Below are positions 44,026-52,848 of a stretch of DNA of 64,000 bases, piece by piece; the stretch's first letter is position 1; each line of letters starts with the position of its first letter. The stretch is from Bacillus sp. ZZV12-4809 (GTDB lineage: Bacteria > Bacillota > Bacilli > Bacillales > Cytobacillaceae). Location: assembly GCF_009849585.1 (NCBI RefSeq), contig NZ_VCRN01000016.1, positions 39,041 through 103,040 of the forward strand, given 5' to 3'. Below the pieces are notes generated by a model, which ran no database searches, was not told where the DNA came from, and saw only the letters and a list, made by a program, of their open reading frames with translations. Made by a program: the position numbers and the translations under genes.

Positions 44026-45123
44026 TTATTTAATTCCTGCTGCCTCTTTTTTTTCCACTTTTACACTCCATCCAAATGGATCCGGTTCAGTTCCTTTTTG
44101 AATGCCTGTCAGTTTATCATATATTTTCTTGGACAATTCCCCGGTCTTCCCTTCATTGATTTCAATGATCTTGTTGTCCCAGAAAAATTCGCCAATTGGA
44201 GAAATTACAGCAGCCGTGCCTGTTCCAAAAGCTTCTTCCAGCTGGCCATCCGCATGTGCCTGGTAGATCTCCTCTATGGAAATTCTTCTTTCCGACACCG
44301 GCACATTCCAGTATTTAAGTAACTCAAGTACAGAATTTCGCGTGATTCCTTCCAGGATACTTCCATTTAGCTCTGGGGTAACAACTTCTCCGTTAATTTT
44401 GAAGAAAATGTTCATGCTTCCCACTTCTTCAATATATTTATTTTCTTTGCCGTCCAGCCATAGAACCTGCGAATATCCCGTTAAGCCAGCAAGCTCCTGT
44501 GCTTTTAGACTCGCTGCATAGTTTCCTCCAGTTTTAGCTGTACCTGTTCCTCCTTTTACTGCACGGACATATTCGTTTTGGACAGCAATTTTAACAGGAT
44601 TGATGCCTTCTTTATAATAAGCGCCGACAGGAGAAAGAATAATGATGAATTTGTATCTCTTTGATGGGGCCACTCCAAGATAAGGCTCTGTAGAAATGAC
44701 AAATGGCCTGATATAAAGTGAAGTTCCTTCAACATTCGGAATCCAGTCACGGTCAACTGAAATTAATTCTTTTAAGGCATAAAGAGCAAGCTCTTCATCA
44801 ATTTCTGGAATACATAACCTGGAGTTTGATTGATTCAGTCTTTCCATATTCTTTTCGGGACGGAAGAGCAGCACCTCATTATCAATGGTAAGATAGGCTT
44901 TTAACCCTTCGAAGACACTCTGCCCATAATGGAAAATCATTGCAGCTGGATCGAGAGAAAGCGGCTGGTAAGGAACAATTCTTGGGTCATGCCATCCCCG
45001 TCCGGCAGTATAATCCATTTCAAACATATGATCCGTAAAATTCTTGCCAAACACCAGGTTATCAAATGCAGGTTTTTGTTTTTTCTCAGGTGTGTGGTTG
45101 ATTTCAATTTTAAATTCTGACAT
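44026..45123 (-). CDS. ilvE: Branched-chain amino acid aminotransferase
   Basis: This PLP enzyme makes the last step of Leu/Ile/Val synthesis and the first of their breakdown. The large BCAT type is shown by MIFHYGQSVFEGLKAY, LYIRPFVISTEPYLGVAPS, KGGTGTAKTGGNYAASLKAQ (PLP lysine) and EEVGSMNIFF. 365 residues from ATG 45123, 8 bases after GGGAG; a TTG two codons earlier is less likely. Its transcript begins ~260 bases upstream, and the leader contains a terminator, so expression is probably set by attenuation. Confidence 0.95.
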   Translation of the reverse strand: MSEFKIEINHTPEKKQKPAFDNLVFGKNFTDHMFEMDYTAGRGWHDPRIVPYQPLSLDPAAMIFHYGQSVFEGLKAYLTIDNEVLLFRPEKNMERLNQSNSRLCIPEIDEELALYALKELISVDRDWIPNVEGTSLYIRPFVISTEPYLGVAPSKRYKFIIILSPVGAYYKEGINPVKIAVQNEYVRAVKGGTGTAKTGGNYAASLKAQELAGLTGYSQVLWLDGKENKYIEEVGSMNIFFKINGEVVTPELNGSILEGITRNSVLELLKYWNVPVSERRISIEEIYQAHADGQLEEAFGTGTAAVISPIGEFFWDNKIIEINEGKTGELSKKIYDKLTGIQKGTEPDPFGWSVKVEKKEAAGIK

Positions 45124-45194
45124 TTTCAAAACTCCCTATCTGTAGATGATTTAAAAACCTTATTCCTGCTTTACGTGCTGCTCTTAAAAGAGGG

Positions 45195-45382
45195 TAAATA
45201 AAAACGCCCAGTCATCCTCCGAGCGTGGACGAAAGGGCTTGCTTCCCGGCAACAACCAATATGGATGTTAAACAGCTGAAGTTATTGATAAAGACTCCTA
45301 TACTGTTTTTGTTCAGGTTGCCTTTCGCTCTTTTCTACTTCAAGGCAGTAGTGCAGTTCTTTGTTAAAGATTATATAAGTTT
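45195..45382 (-). promoter_or_regulatory. Structured ilvE leader with intrinsic terminator (class unidentified)
   Basis: Minus-strand order: a hairpin CTAC(TGCCTTGAA)GTAG; an outer stem GCGAAA / TTTCGT; inside it GGCAAC pairs with GTTGCC, followed by GGG-AAGCAAG-CCC; then ACGCTC / GGGCGT followed by TTTTTATTT. The outer-stem 3' strand (TTTCGTCC) can instead pair with GGATGA in the terminator region, so the two structures exclude each other, as in riboswitches and T-box leaders. I do not find the T-box sequence (AGGGTGGNACC) or the SAM-I core. Confidence 0.6.
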
Positions 45383-45389
45383 TTCTAAT

Positions 45390-45418
45390 ATTATGATATT
45401 CTCCTATTTAATTGTCAA
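45390..45418 (-). promoter_or_regulatory. SigA promoter of ilvE
   Basis: On the minus strand, perfect -35 TTGACA (45413-45418), 17-base spacer, -10 CATAAT (45390-45395, 5/6). An AATTTTCAGTAATCC at ~45461-45475 on the same strand matches the CodY box AATTTTCWGAAAATT at 11 of 15 positions and lies ~40 bases upstream of the -35. Confidence 0.75.
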
Positions 45419-45552
45419 TACGAATTGACAATTAATTTAGAATTAATTCGGATTACTGAAAATTCTATGACACAATAAAAAAGAAAGAAAGATGAAAAAA
45501 TGCAGGTTTATATTTATAATCAATATATAAATACATAAGGAGTTTTATAATC

Positions 45553-45888
45553 ATGAACAGCAAAGAGCTTGAAGAAAAAATTATTCAAAACTATCAGGGC
45601 GAAGAAAAAATTATTCAAAACTATCAGGGCGAAGAAAAAATGATGATCTTGGTATTTGCCCAGTGGTGCATTAACCACGATTTAGATCCAGAGGAAATCT
45701 ATTTAAAGGCCTATCCGGATCAAAGTAAAAATATCTCGCTTCAGGAAGCGCTGGAGCTGACTGTTCCAAAAGAAGAAGCGGGCGATGTGCCTGATGAGAC
45801 ACTGCTTGGTGTTCTATCCCTGTTCGGAAATGATGATCTTGCCTTCATAGTGATGGAAGAAATAAAGAAAATGAAAAAGGACAGCTAA
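45553..45888 (+). CDS. Conserved hypothetical with 10-residue tandem duplication
   Basis: A 111-residue acidic, helical protein: an N-terminal helix with EEKIIQNYQG repeated twice, then MMILVFAQWCINHDLDPEEIYLKAYPDQ and VPDETLLGVLSLFGNDDLAFIVMEEIKKM. The repeat is a perfect 30-bp duplication in the DNA. I know similar single-repeat proteins as conserved Bacillus hypotheticals. RBS AAGGAG; own terminator; function unknown. Confidence 0.75.
   Translation: MNSKELEEKIIQNYQGEEKIIQNYQGEEKMMILVFAQWCINHDLDPEEIYLKAYPDQSKNISLQEALELTVPKEEAGDVPDETLLGVLSLFGNDDLAFIVMEEIKKMKKDS
45571..45630 (+). repeat. Perfect 30-bp in-frame tandem repeat
   Basis: 45571-45600 and 45601-45630 are identical, and the first 10 bases recur once more at 45631-45640, marking a recent slippage or recombination event. 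Confidence 0.97.
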
Positions 45889-45915
45889 AGCCTTAATAGG
45901 CTGCTGTCTTTTTTC
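45878..45915. terminator. Bidirectional terminator
   Basis: Stem GACAGC...AGCCT / AGGCT...GCTGTC with a TTTTTT tail between the 111-aa gene and desR. Confidence 0.8.
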
Positions 45916-45927
45916 ATAAGGCAGATT

Positions 45928-46527
45928 TTACTTAAACCAGCCCTTCTCTTTCGACTGGGTTATGGCTTCTATCCTGTTCGTTACTTCGAGCTTATCAAGA
46001 ATAGCAGAGATATAGTTACGGACAGTTCCTGTTTTAATGCTGAGCTGGGCGGCAATTTCTTTCGTGTTTTTGCCTACAGCAATCAGCTCCAGCACCTCTT
46101 TTTCACGATCTGTCAGAGGATTTTCTTCGCCATAGACATCATCCATTAATTCAGGGGCATAGATGCGCTTTCCTTTGAGAACGTTTCTGATAGAGCTGGC
46201 CAGCTCCTCACTTGGGCTGTCTTTTAATAGGTACCCTCTTACCCCAGCCTTTAGGGCCCGCTGGAAATAGCCTGACCTCGCGAAGGTTGTCAGAATAATA
46301 ACTTTGCAGCCGGTGTCTCTTAATTCTTCAGCTGCTTCCAGGCCGCTTTTTTCCGGCATCTCAATATCCATGATGCATACATCCGGTTTAAGAGTTTTGA
46401 CGAGGGATATGGCTTCTTTTCCATTCGAAGCTTTCCCAATGACCTCCATATCATCTTCGAGATTTAGCAGAGATCCTAAAGCACCCAGCACCATCCGCTG
46501 ATCTTCAGCTATGACGATCTTTATCAT
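45928..46527 (-). CDS. desR: NarL/LuxR-type response regulator, DesR-like
   Basis: A 199-residue receiver plus LuxR helix-turn-helix. Phosphoacceptor Asp is in KPDVCIMDIEMPEKSG; the output domain has LTDREKEVLELIAVGKNTKEIAAQLSIKTGTVRNYISAILDKLEVTNRIEAI. The start overlaps the kinase stop (ATGA). With the kinase and the desaturase upstream it forms the DesKR cold-response pair that activates des when the membrane becomes rigid. Confidence 0.9.
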   Translation of the reverse strand: MIKIVIAEDQRMVLGALGSLLNLEDDMEVIGKASNGKEAISLVKTLKPDVCIMDIEMPEKSGLEAAEELRDTGCKVIILTTFARSGYFQRALKAGVRGYLLKDSPSEELASSIRNVLKGKRIYAPELMDDVYGEENPLTDREKEVLELIAVGKNTKEIAAQLSIKTGTVRNYISAILDKLEVTNRIEAITQSKEKGWFK

Positions 46528-47660
46528 GCCCTCTCCTCCTTGTTTGGTTCCTTCACGACTGTAGGTACTCTCATTATAATCGTTGTTCCATTCTCAGATA
46601 CAATATCAAGGCTTCCATTGACAAAATCCAGCCGCTCCCCTAAGCCAAGAAGACCGGATCCCTTGCCTACATCTGTAGAGGGGTTCATGCCGACTCCGTT
46701 ATCCTGGACAGTAATTCTGACTTCATTCCAGGTTTGTTCGATATTGATGCGGCATTCTGTCGCCTTGCTGTGTTTTACTACATTTGTTATAGCCTCTTTC
46801 ATGCACATGCTTAAAATATTCTCAAGGAACAGGGATACATTCTTTAATTTGATATCTTCTTCCCCGATGAATTCGATAGAAGCAGCCTTTAAAATTTGCT
46901 TAACAAGGATAATTTCTTCCTTCAGCCTGATTCCCCTCATCTGGGAAACCATTTTTCTAACTTCATTTAATGCTGTTCTGGCTGTTTGCTGAACATCTAT
47001 AAGCTCTTCTTTTGCCTGATCAGGATCTTTATTGATGAGCTTCCTGGCCAGATCGCTTTTTAATCCGATAAGAGACAATTTTTGTCCGAGTGTATCATGA
47101 AGATCCCGTGCAATCCGCTGCCTCTCCTCCTGCTTGACCAGGTCCGCAATCCTTTTGTTGGCATCCTCAAGCTGTTCCTCAAGCTTTTCCTGCTTTTTCT
47201 TATTGTAAATGTTAAAAGGAAGCAGGATCACACTGATCCAGATGATGATAATAAATGGGATCTGCTGAAGAAATAATGGCTTCTGGGTGACAAAATTAAC
47301 ATTTATGGATATGGTGGTTGCGACCAGGTGGATGACATAGAGCGTTAAAAAGGCAATTCTGTTTTTGATATGGCCATTGTAATAAGCAATATAAAATGCA
47401 AAGTAAATAAAAGAAAAAAGAATGGTCATTGTAATTGATATGCTGATTAAGATGCCAGTCCATAAATAGACAGGCCATTTCCGGGATATAAAAGCAAAAC
47501 GCAGCGATATAAAGAAGAATATAGTCAGTATTATACCAACTGCAATTTCAATTTTGGATGTGGATCTGAAGATGAAATAAAACGGAAGAATGCTGAATAC
47601 ACTCCATATATATGGAGAAATGCCTGAACTTTTTAATGCAGTTATATATTTATTAAACAT
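46524..47660 (-). CDS. desK: Membrane thermosensor histidine kinase, DesK-like
   Basis: Four or five membrane helices (residues ~15-165) are followed by a linker coiled coil (NKKKQEKLEEQLEDANKRIADL), the HisKA_3 motif RQRIARDLHDTLGQKLSLIGLKSDLA with the phospho-His, and an ATPase with TNVVKHSKAT, DNGVGM and GSGLLGLGERL. This matches B. subtilis DesK in layout and gene neighbourhood. Start ATG 47660 after AGAGG; the longer frame to 47720 lacks an RBS. 378 residues. Confidence 0.92.
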   Translation of the reverse strand: MFNKYITALKSSGISPYIWSVFSILPFYFIFRSTSKIEIAVGIILTIFFFISLRFAFISRKWPVYLWTGILISISITMTILFSFIYFAFYIAYYNGHIKNRIAFLTLYVIHLVATTISINVNFVTQKPLFLQQIPFIIIIWISVILLPFNIYNKKKQEKLEEQLEDANKRIADLVKQEERQRIARDLHDTLGQKLSLIGLKSDLARKLINKDPDQAKEELIDVQQTARTALNEVRKMVSQMRGIRLKEEIILVKQILKAASIEFIGEEDIKLKNVSLFLENILSMCMKEAITNVVKHSKATECRINIEQTWNEVRITVQDNGVGMNPSTDVGKGSGLLGLGERLDFVNGSLDIVSENGTTIIMRVPTVVKEPNKEERA

Positions 47661-47693
47661 ATGAGGTACCCTCTTTTTATTCTTGGAATAATA

Positions 47694-47730
47694 AACAGCT
47701 CCTTTGCAATCATACCACAAAGGAGCTGTT
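47694..47730 (-). terminator. Terminator after des
   Basis: Perfect 13-bp stem AACAGCTCCTTTG / CAAAGGAGCTGTT; on the minus strand it is followed by TTATTATT. Partial readthrough could feed desKR. Confidence 0.8.
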
Positions 47731-47750
47731 ATTCAGCTTATACATTCAGT

Positions 47751-48794
47751 TTACGGCTTAACAGATGCCGTTTTAGCTCTGCTTTGTTTTTTGCTGATGG
47801 CAGGCTGCTTTGCTGCTCCATACCCTGTGAAGTCCTGGGCTTCTTCATCCCATAAGCGGAATCGAAGTGACTTCAGGCTGGTAGAAAGAGTAATCGTCGG
47901 TACATTCTTAAGTTCAGCTGTATTATAATGGGCGCTTTCAAGGTTATAGTTAGGAACGCGCGGGCTTAAGTGATGAATATGATGGAAGCCGATGTTCCCT
48001 GTAAGCCACTGAAGCACTTTTGGCAGCTTGTAGAAAGAGCTTCCTTCTACAGCAGCTTTGACATACTCCCACTTATCATCTTCTTCAAAATAGGAATCTT
48101 CAAATGTATGCTGTACATAGAAAAGCCAAATCCCTGCTGCTCCTGAAATCAGGAAGATCGGACCCTGTACCATCAGGAAAGCTTCCCAGCCGATTGCCAG
48201 GCACATGAACGCATACAAACCAGCGATGGCCGCATTTGTAAGGTGCGTATTAATGCGTTCATTCTTTCTAGCCCCTTTTCTGTTAAAACGGTTTTTTAAC
48301 AGAAATACATAAATAGGGCCTAATCCCAGCATAACGAACGGATTACGATAGATGCGGTATGCTGCGCGAGTTGACCATGACGCATCCTGGTATTCTTTCA
48401 CTGTTAAAGTCCAGATGTCACCTGTTCCGCGCTTGTCCAGATTCCCGCTGGTTGCATGGTGAACATTGTGGTCATGCTGCCACTGGTGATAAGGAAAAAC
48501 GGTCAGTATTCCTGTGATTGTGCCAATAATCTTGTTTGCTTGGCGATTTTTGAAAAAGGAATGGTGGCAGCAATCATGGAAAATAATGAAGATCCTGACC
48601 AGGAAACCTGCAGCAACGACAGATATGCCAAGTGTCAGCAAGTAAGAAATGCTCAAGCTCTTATAAGCAAGGAACCAGAGCAGGAAAAAAGGTCCCAGCG
48701 TATTGACCAGCTGCATAATGCTTTTTGATAAATCCGATTTTTCATAAGGTGCCATTTGTTTTTTTAAGTTGAGTTGTTTTTGTTTAGAAGTCAT
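47751..48794 (-). CDS. des: Membrane acyl-lipid desaturase (Des)
   Basis: The three histidine boxes of membrane desaturases are present: HDCCHHSF, HQWQHDHNVHH and NIGFHHIHHLSP, with four membrane helices between them. 347 residues, as in B. subtilis Des, which introduces a delta-5 double bond into phospholipid acyl chains after cold shock. It lies in front of desK-desR. RBS GAAGGGAA; a large palindrome upstream is the likely DesR site. Confidence 0.94.
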   Translation of the reverse strand: MTSKQKQLNLKKQMAPYEKSDLSKSIMQLVNTLGPFFLLWFLAYKSLSISYLLTLGISVVAAGFLVRIFIIFHDCCHHSFFKNRQANKIIGTITGILTVFPYHQWQHDHNVHHATSGNLDKRGTGDIWTLTVKEYQDASWSTRAAYRIYRNPFVMLGLGPIYVFLLKNRFNRKGARKNERINTHLTNAAIAGLYAFMCLAIGWEAFLMVQGPIFLISGAAGIWLFYVQHTFEDSYFEEDDKWEYVKAAVEGSSFYKLPKVLQWLTGNIGFHHIHHLSPRVPNYNLESAHYNTAELKNVPTITLSTSLKSLRFRLWDEEAQDFTGYGAAKQPAISKKQSRAKTASVKP

Positions 48795-48868
48795 TTGTTA
48801 ATTCCCTTCATCATGACGTTAATTTAATAATAAAGGGTTTGCAGATTAGTGTGTAGACATAGGTGTCA

Positions 48869-48902
48869 TGTCCAAACCATGACATTTATCATGGTTTGGA
48901 CA
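48869..48902. promoter_or_regulatory. Palindrome upstream of des, candidate DesR operator
   Basis: TGTCCAAACCATGA and its perfect inverted copy flank a 6-base centre. A further GTCAT lies just outside. It has no T tail, so termination of the upstream gene is unlikely; position and the CATGA-rich sequence fit an activator site for des. Confidence 0.55.
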
Positions 48903-48941
48903 AAAAATTAAGAGCTCATCCTAATAACTGGCTACAAAAAT

Positions 48942-49526
48942 TTATTTATTGCGGGTATCTTCCACTTCTGACACAAGGTTAAAAAGGAAGTTATAGACCA
49001 ACAGATAGGCATCTTGTATAGTTAGTTCCTCTTTAAAGCCTTGAAGGTCATTCAATGAAAAATTAAAATCCCATAGCCCATCCTGAGGGCTGAACATCAG
49101 GCTGAATTTTGGTGTACTAGTAAGAGTATTTTCATTTATAAATGCTTTTATAGCTGATTCCGCTTTTTTTGGCAGCTTCAGTCCCAGCATTATTTCATAG
49201 TTGCCAAAAACATCATCTGTTTCAAAGGAAACAGCATCCGCTCCGATCAGGTCAAACCACTTCGACTCCAAGTACAAAAATTCATTTATATGATTTTTGA
49301 AGTAGCTTATTGGCTGATCCAAAAAGCTGGCCGGTTCCTGTCCGAGAACTTCCTCTGTTTCTTTATCTCCTCTTTCAATATAAGCATCCTTAAAACGATC
49401 TGCCGGATTTTTAATTTCTGATGCATCATTCTGCAGCAGACTAAGCTTTTGGGCATATTCCTTTTCTTCTTTATAAAGCTCGGCAGGCTGTTCTAGCAAG
49501 TGCTTTCTCATCCGTTCTTTTAACAA
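48942..49526 (-). CDS. Conserved hypothetical (194 aa)
   Basis: A soluble protein with a charged helical N-terminus (LKERMRKHLLEQPAELYKEEKEYAQKL) and an alpha/beta C-terminal half (FGNYEIMLGLKLPKKAESAIKAFINEN, FSLMFSPQDGLWDFNFSLNDLQGF). I recognise no catalytic motif; similar Bacillus proteins are sometimes labelled aminotransferase without evidence. TTG start after AGGAGGAG. It follows the DEAD-box helicase gene by 23 bases, so they probably share a transcript. Confidence 0.65.
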   Translation of the reverse strand: MLKERMRKHLLEQPAELYKEEKEYAQKLSLLQNDASEIKNPADRFKDAYIERGDKETEEVLGQEPASFLDQPISYFKNHINEFLYLESKWFDLIGADAVSFETDDVFGNYEIMLGLKLPKKAESAIKAFINENTLTSTPKFSLMFSPQDGLWDFNFSLNDLQGFKEELTIQDAYLLVYNFLFNLVSEVEDTRNK

Positions 49527-49549
49527 ATTGCTCTCCTCCTATAGTATAT

Positions 49550-50911
49550 TTACCTTCCCCGATTCTTTGATGAATTTCTTGAAGCATTGGGAGAGTGCTT
49601 CTTTTTCCCTTGGGTTTTTGTGCGGCCTGTTCGAGATGAACTGCTTTCCCCTCTTTTCCCCTTTTTAGGGGAAAACTTATCATCCCTTGATTGTGATTGT
49701 CTGCCTTTTCTTCTGTCATTTCTTTTGCCAGCGGAAGTTTGTCGTTTGGGATCATGCCTCTTATTTTTAGGTGCTGCGTCAGGTTGTTGATCGTCGTTGC
49801 TATTGCCAATGTTTTGCTTAGGGATTTTTATTTTCAGCCCATTTTCGATTTCTTCAAGGAGCGGCTTGTCTGCAGAAGAATAAAACGTGATGGCAAGCCC
49901 CTTCATGCCCGCCCGGCCGGTTCTCCCGATGCGGTGCACATAGCTTTCAGGATCGAGTGGAATATCATAATTAAACACATGTGTGACCCCTTCAACATCC
50001 AGCCCTCTAGCAGCTACATCCGTAGCAATCAGCAGCTGTATCTCCGCATCCCTGAATCGCTTCATTACTTGTTCGCGTTTTGATTGTGATATATCCCCAT
50101 GAAGCTGATCGCAATCAAAACCATTCGCTTTCAGCACTTCATATAATTTAGTTACTCTTCGTTTTGTACGGCAGAAGATCACGGCTAAAAATGGTCTATG
50201 GGTTTGGATCAGCTGTATCAGCGTACCCTGTTTGGCGCGGTCGACAGTATGTATTGCTATTTGTTTAACTGAATGGGCTGGCCCCTGTGTTTTCTCAATT
50301 TGGATATACTGAGGCTCTTTCATATGTTTGTTTGCCAGTTTTCTTATTTCTGCCGGCATTGTTGCTGAAAAAAGCATTGTCTGCCTTTTGTCAGGCGTTT
50401 CTTTAATGATTCTCTCAACTTCATCTAGAAAGCCTATATGCAGCATTTGATCGGCTTCATCCAGAACTAAAAAATTCACTTCTGATAAATCAATCGTCTT
50501 TCGTTTAATATGGTCCAGCAGCCGGCCGGGTGTCCCCACCACAATCTGGATATTCTTTTTCAGCCTTTTCAGCTGTTTATCTACATCCTGTCCTCCATAG
50601 ACAGCTAAGACTTCCAGATCACTGTCTTTCGTCAGCTTCAGTACCTCGTCCGTTATTTGTAATGCCAGTTCTCTTGTTGGTGTGACAATCAGAGCCTGAA
50701 TATGGCCGGCATCCGATTCCGCTTTCTCGAGTATAGGCAGAATAAATGCCAATGTCTTGCCTGTTCCTGTCTGAGCCTGGGCGATTACATCCTTTCCTTC
50801 CATAACAGCTGGGATCGCCTGAGCCTGAATAGGTGTTGGCTTGGCTATTCCATTTTGCATGAGGACGCCGGTTAGCTCTTCTGAAATGCCAAGTTTTATA
50901 AATTCCTGCAA
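49550..50911 (-). CDS. DEAD-box RNA helicase with basic C-terminal tail
   Basis: All superfamily-2 motifs are present: the Q motif ([10 protein letters not shown]), [36 protein letters not shown] and HRIGRTGR. Residues ~375-453 form a Lys/Arg/Ser/Gly-rich tail ([22 protein letters not shown]), as in cold-shock helicases of the CshA/DeaD group. Such enzymes unwind mRNA and aid ribosome assembly at low temperature. Its place near des-desK-desR makes a small cold-adaptation neighbourhood; joint regulation is inference. Confidence 0.92.
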   Translation of the reverse strand: MQEFIKLGISEELTGVLMQNGIAKPTPIQAQAIPAVMEGKDVIAQAQTGTGKTLAFILPILEKAESDAGHIQALIVTPTRELALQITDEVLKLTKDSDLEVLAVYGGQDVDKQLKRLKKNIQIVVGTPGRLLDHIKRKTIDLSEVNFLVLDEADQMLHIGFLDEVERIIKETPDKRQTMLFSATMPAEIRKLANKHMKEPQYIQIEKTQGPAHSVKQIAIHTVDRAKQGTLIQLIQTHRPFLAVIFCRTKRRVTKLYEVLKANGFDCDQLHGDISQSKREQVMKRFRDAEIQLLIATDVAARGLDVEGVTHVFNYDIPLDPESYVHRIGRTGRAGMKGLAITFYSSADKPLLEEIENGLKIKIPKQNIGNSNDDQQPDAAPKNKRHDPKRQTSAGKRNDRRKGRQSQSRDDKFSPKKGKRGESSSSRTGRTKTQGKKKHSPNASRNSSKNRGR

Positions 50912-51028
50912 GTATAACCCTACTTTCTTTTCTAGTTCTGTATTAATTATGCCCTTACTTATATTGTGTGTTTAGCCGCAAAATAGCAAGCATTCTATAG
51001 GCGAAATTTTAAAAAAGGCTATTTCAAA

Positions 51029-51070
51029 ATAAAAAGCCCATTTCAGGCCAAAAGGCCTTCAGCGGGCTTT
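51029..51070 (-). terminator. Terminator of the DUF2512 gene
   Basis: On the minus strand, AAAGCCC / GGGCTTT enclosing GGCC-TTTT-GGCC, followed by TTTATTTT. Confidence 0.85.
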
Positions 51071-51086
51071 CATAACATACAGAAAA

Positions 51087-51530
51087 TTATTCCCAGTCCT
51101 TTGTAGGCTCTCTCTCTTCGGCCATTTCCATCCCGTATGCCAGGCGCGAATTGAGAGCAGATTGGCCGCCCCCTTGCTCTTCTCTAATTTCCATTTTGTT
51201 TACAAGGAATCTGTGTACAAAAACTTCGGAAAGGGTGATTATACCTGCTGAAATGATGCTCCCCCATGCGATTTGCAAGTAATTGTTAAGCAGCACACTC
51301 CCAAACACCCAAACGGATGCATAAACTAAGAAAAAGTCAGCAATAAGGGCATTCCGGTTTCCAACCCGCGGGAGGATAATGCGGTCTCCAAGCAAATACG
51401 ACATAGCTGTTACCAGAATACTGAAAGAGAGAATTTCGGCGAATGTCGCATCGAAAAATAAATCAAGCGCAATGGCAAAGGCAATCAGGGCAGATGCCAG
51501 TTTAAGTATTAAAATAAGTGTATTGTTCAT
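51087..51530 (-). CDS. YndM-family (DUF2512) membrane protein
   Basis: A 147-residue protein with four membrane helices (LILKLASALIAFAIALDLFF, EILSFSILVTAMSYLLGDRIILPR, DFFLVYASVWVFGSVLL, IAWGSIISAGIITLSEVFVHRFLV) and a polar tail, matching DUF2512/YndM of Bacillus. The family is linked to sporulation by occurrence; function is unknown. RBS GGAGGAGG. Confidence 0.85.
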   Translation of the reverse strand: MNNTLILILKLASALIAFAIALDLFFDATFAEILSFSILVTAMSYLLGDRIILPRVGNRNALIADFFLVYASVWVFGSVLLNNYLQIAWGSIISAGIITLSEVFVHRFLVNKMEIREEQGGGQSALNSRLAYGMEMAEEREPTKDWE

Positions 51531-51738
51531 AGGAACACCTCCTCCTTTTCTTTAGCATTTATCAACATGGTGTTTCCCATTCATTTTCTGTACACCGGGA
51601 CTAATACAAAATTTTTCAAAAAAGTAAACAACTTGTTCAGTGTCCGGCAATATAATGGCAGTAACTAGGATTACATTATTGTTAAAGGTTGTGGAAGAGT
51701 GTTACTCCGAGACAAAATACTTAATGTGGTGATAATAG

Positions 51739-52263
51739 GTGAATGCTGAATATACATTTCAAAATCTTCAGGAGAGGAATATGACATTTGAGCAGGTATT
51801 CAACCGTATTTTACTCTTTATGAAGAGGAATCCTGATGGAAACTTCAGATTGATGATTGGAACAGATTCACAGGTGCATTACAATCGCACCGTTTTTATA
51901 ACCGGTATTGTCATACAAAATCAGCGAAAAGGCGCCTGGGCATGTATTCGAAAAACGGTAATACCAAGGAAAATGCTGCATCTTCATGAGAGAATCTCCT
52001 ATGAAACCTCCCTGACAGAAGAAGTGGTCTCGCTGTTTACAGATGATTGCAAAGACAAAATGATTGAAATAGTTCTGCCGTTCCTTTATAAAGGCGGATC
52101 ATTTTCGATGGAAGGGCATATGGACATCGGCTCTGGAAAACGAAATAAAACAAGGGAATTTGTGAAAGAAATGGTGTCGAGGATCCAATCAATCGGTCTC
52201 GAGCCAAAAATAAAGCCGGAAGCATTCGTCGCCTCCAGCTACGCAAATCGATATACGAAATAA
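51739..52263 (+). CDS. YkuK-family RNase H-like protein (DUF458)
   Basis: A 174-residue protein with the RNase-H-like opening FRLMIGTDSQVHYNRTVFITGIVIQ, the ERISYETSLTEEVV helix and MEGHMDIGSGKRNKTREFVKEM, followed by IKPEAFVASSYANRYTK. This is the DUF458/YkuK family. Conserved acidic residues suggest a metal-dependent nuclease, not proven. GTG start with a poor RBS; a TATAAT lies at ~51650 but without a good -35. Confidence 0.87.
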   Translation: MNAEYTFQNLQERNMTFEQVFNRILLFMKRNPDGNFRLMIGTDSQVHYNRTVFITGIVIQNQRKGAWACIRKTVIPRKMLHLHERISYETSLTEEVVSLFTDDCKDKMIEIVLPFLYKGGSFSMEGHMDIGSGKRNKTREFVKEMVSRIQSIGLEPKIKPEAFVASSYANRYTK

Positions 52264-52301
52264 AAGAACTCAAGGCAAATGAGTTCTTTTTATTAGGCAA
52301 A

Positions 52302-52763
52302 TTATACTCCAGCATGCTCCCTGTATTCCTGCTCGGCCTTTAATGCCACAGCCTCTGTCAGTTCCGCAGTAATTTCAGGAAGTGATGTATTAAGCAAAGA
52401 GTTAGCTACTTTAGCCATCATGCCCTCTGCTGATATCTCAAGTGATCCTGTTATAATATTCTTCTTATTCCCGCTCTTCTCTGCAAGAAAATAACCATGA
52501 CCTGAAAACTTCTCATTCAGTCCCGTTAATTGAAAGGTAACCTTTGTTGGCTCCTGCCAGCTTGTTATATCTACCTTTAATTCAATTTTCTTCTTAATGA
52601 TCCCCATATCGGTTTTAAAGCTCCATGTCGACTCTTTGTCATTCAGTACCTCATGAGCAATATATCCAGGCACTAATGGTGCCCAGTTTCCGATATTGCT
52701 GACAAAGTTCCATATTGCCGATATCGGAATGTTTACTTCTGCCTGATGTATGCAGCTTGCCAT
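52302..52763 (-). CDS. SRPBCC/CoxG-like lipid-binding-fold protein
   Basis: A 153-residue START-like protein: HQAEVNIPISAIWNFVSNIGNWAPLVPGYIAHEVLNDKESTWSFK, ending ALKAEQEYREHAGV. This matches the CoxG (carbon monoxide dehydrogenase subunit G) group of SRPBCC proteins, which in most Bacillus has no CO-dehydrogenase partner. ATG 52763 follows AGGGGCGG and fits the fold start; an open frame upstream to 52817 looks spurious. Converges with ykuK. Confidence 0.82.
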   Translation of the reverse strand: MASCIHQAEVNIPISAIWNFVSNIGNWAPLVPGYIAHEVLNDKESTWSFKTDMGIIKKKIELKVDITSWQEPTKVTFQLTGLNEKFSGHGYFLAEKSGNKKNIITGSLEISAEGMMAKVANSLLNTSLPEITAELTEAVALKAEQEYREHAGV

Positions 52764-52848
52764 GTTACCGCCCCTTTTGTAAATTTCATAAGTTGGTTTC
52801 CATGAATATGTATTCAAACGAACCAGGGGAGATTCATTATTTTTTAGT

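Noticed and set aside
45195..45382. T-box or SAM-I riboswitch upstream of ilvE
   Set aside because: The conserved T-box sequence and the SAM-I core were not found. The leader is kept as an unidentified structured element.
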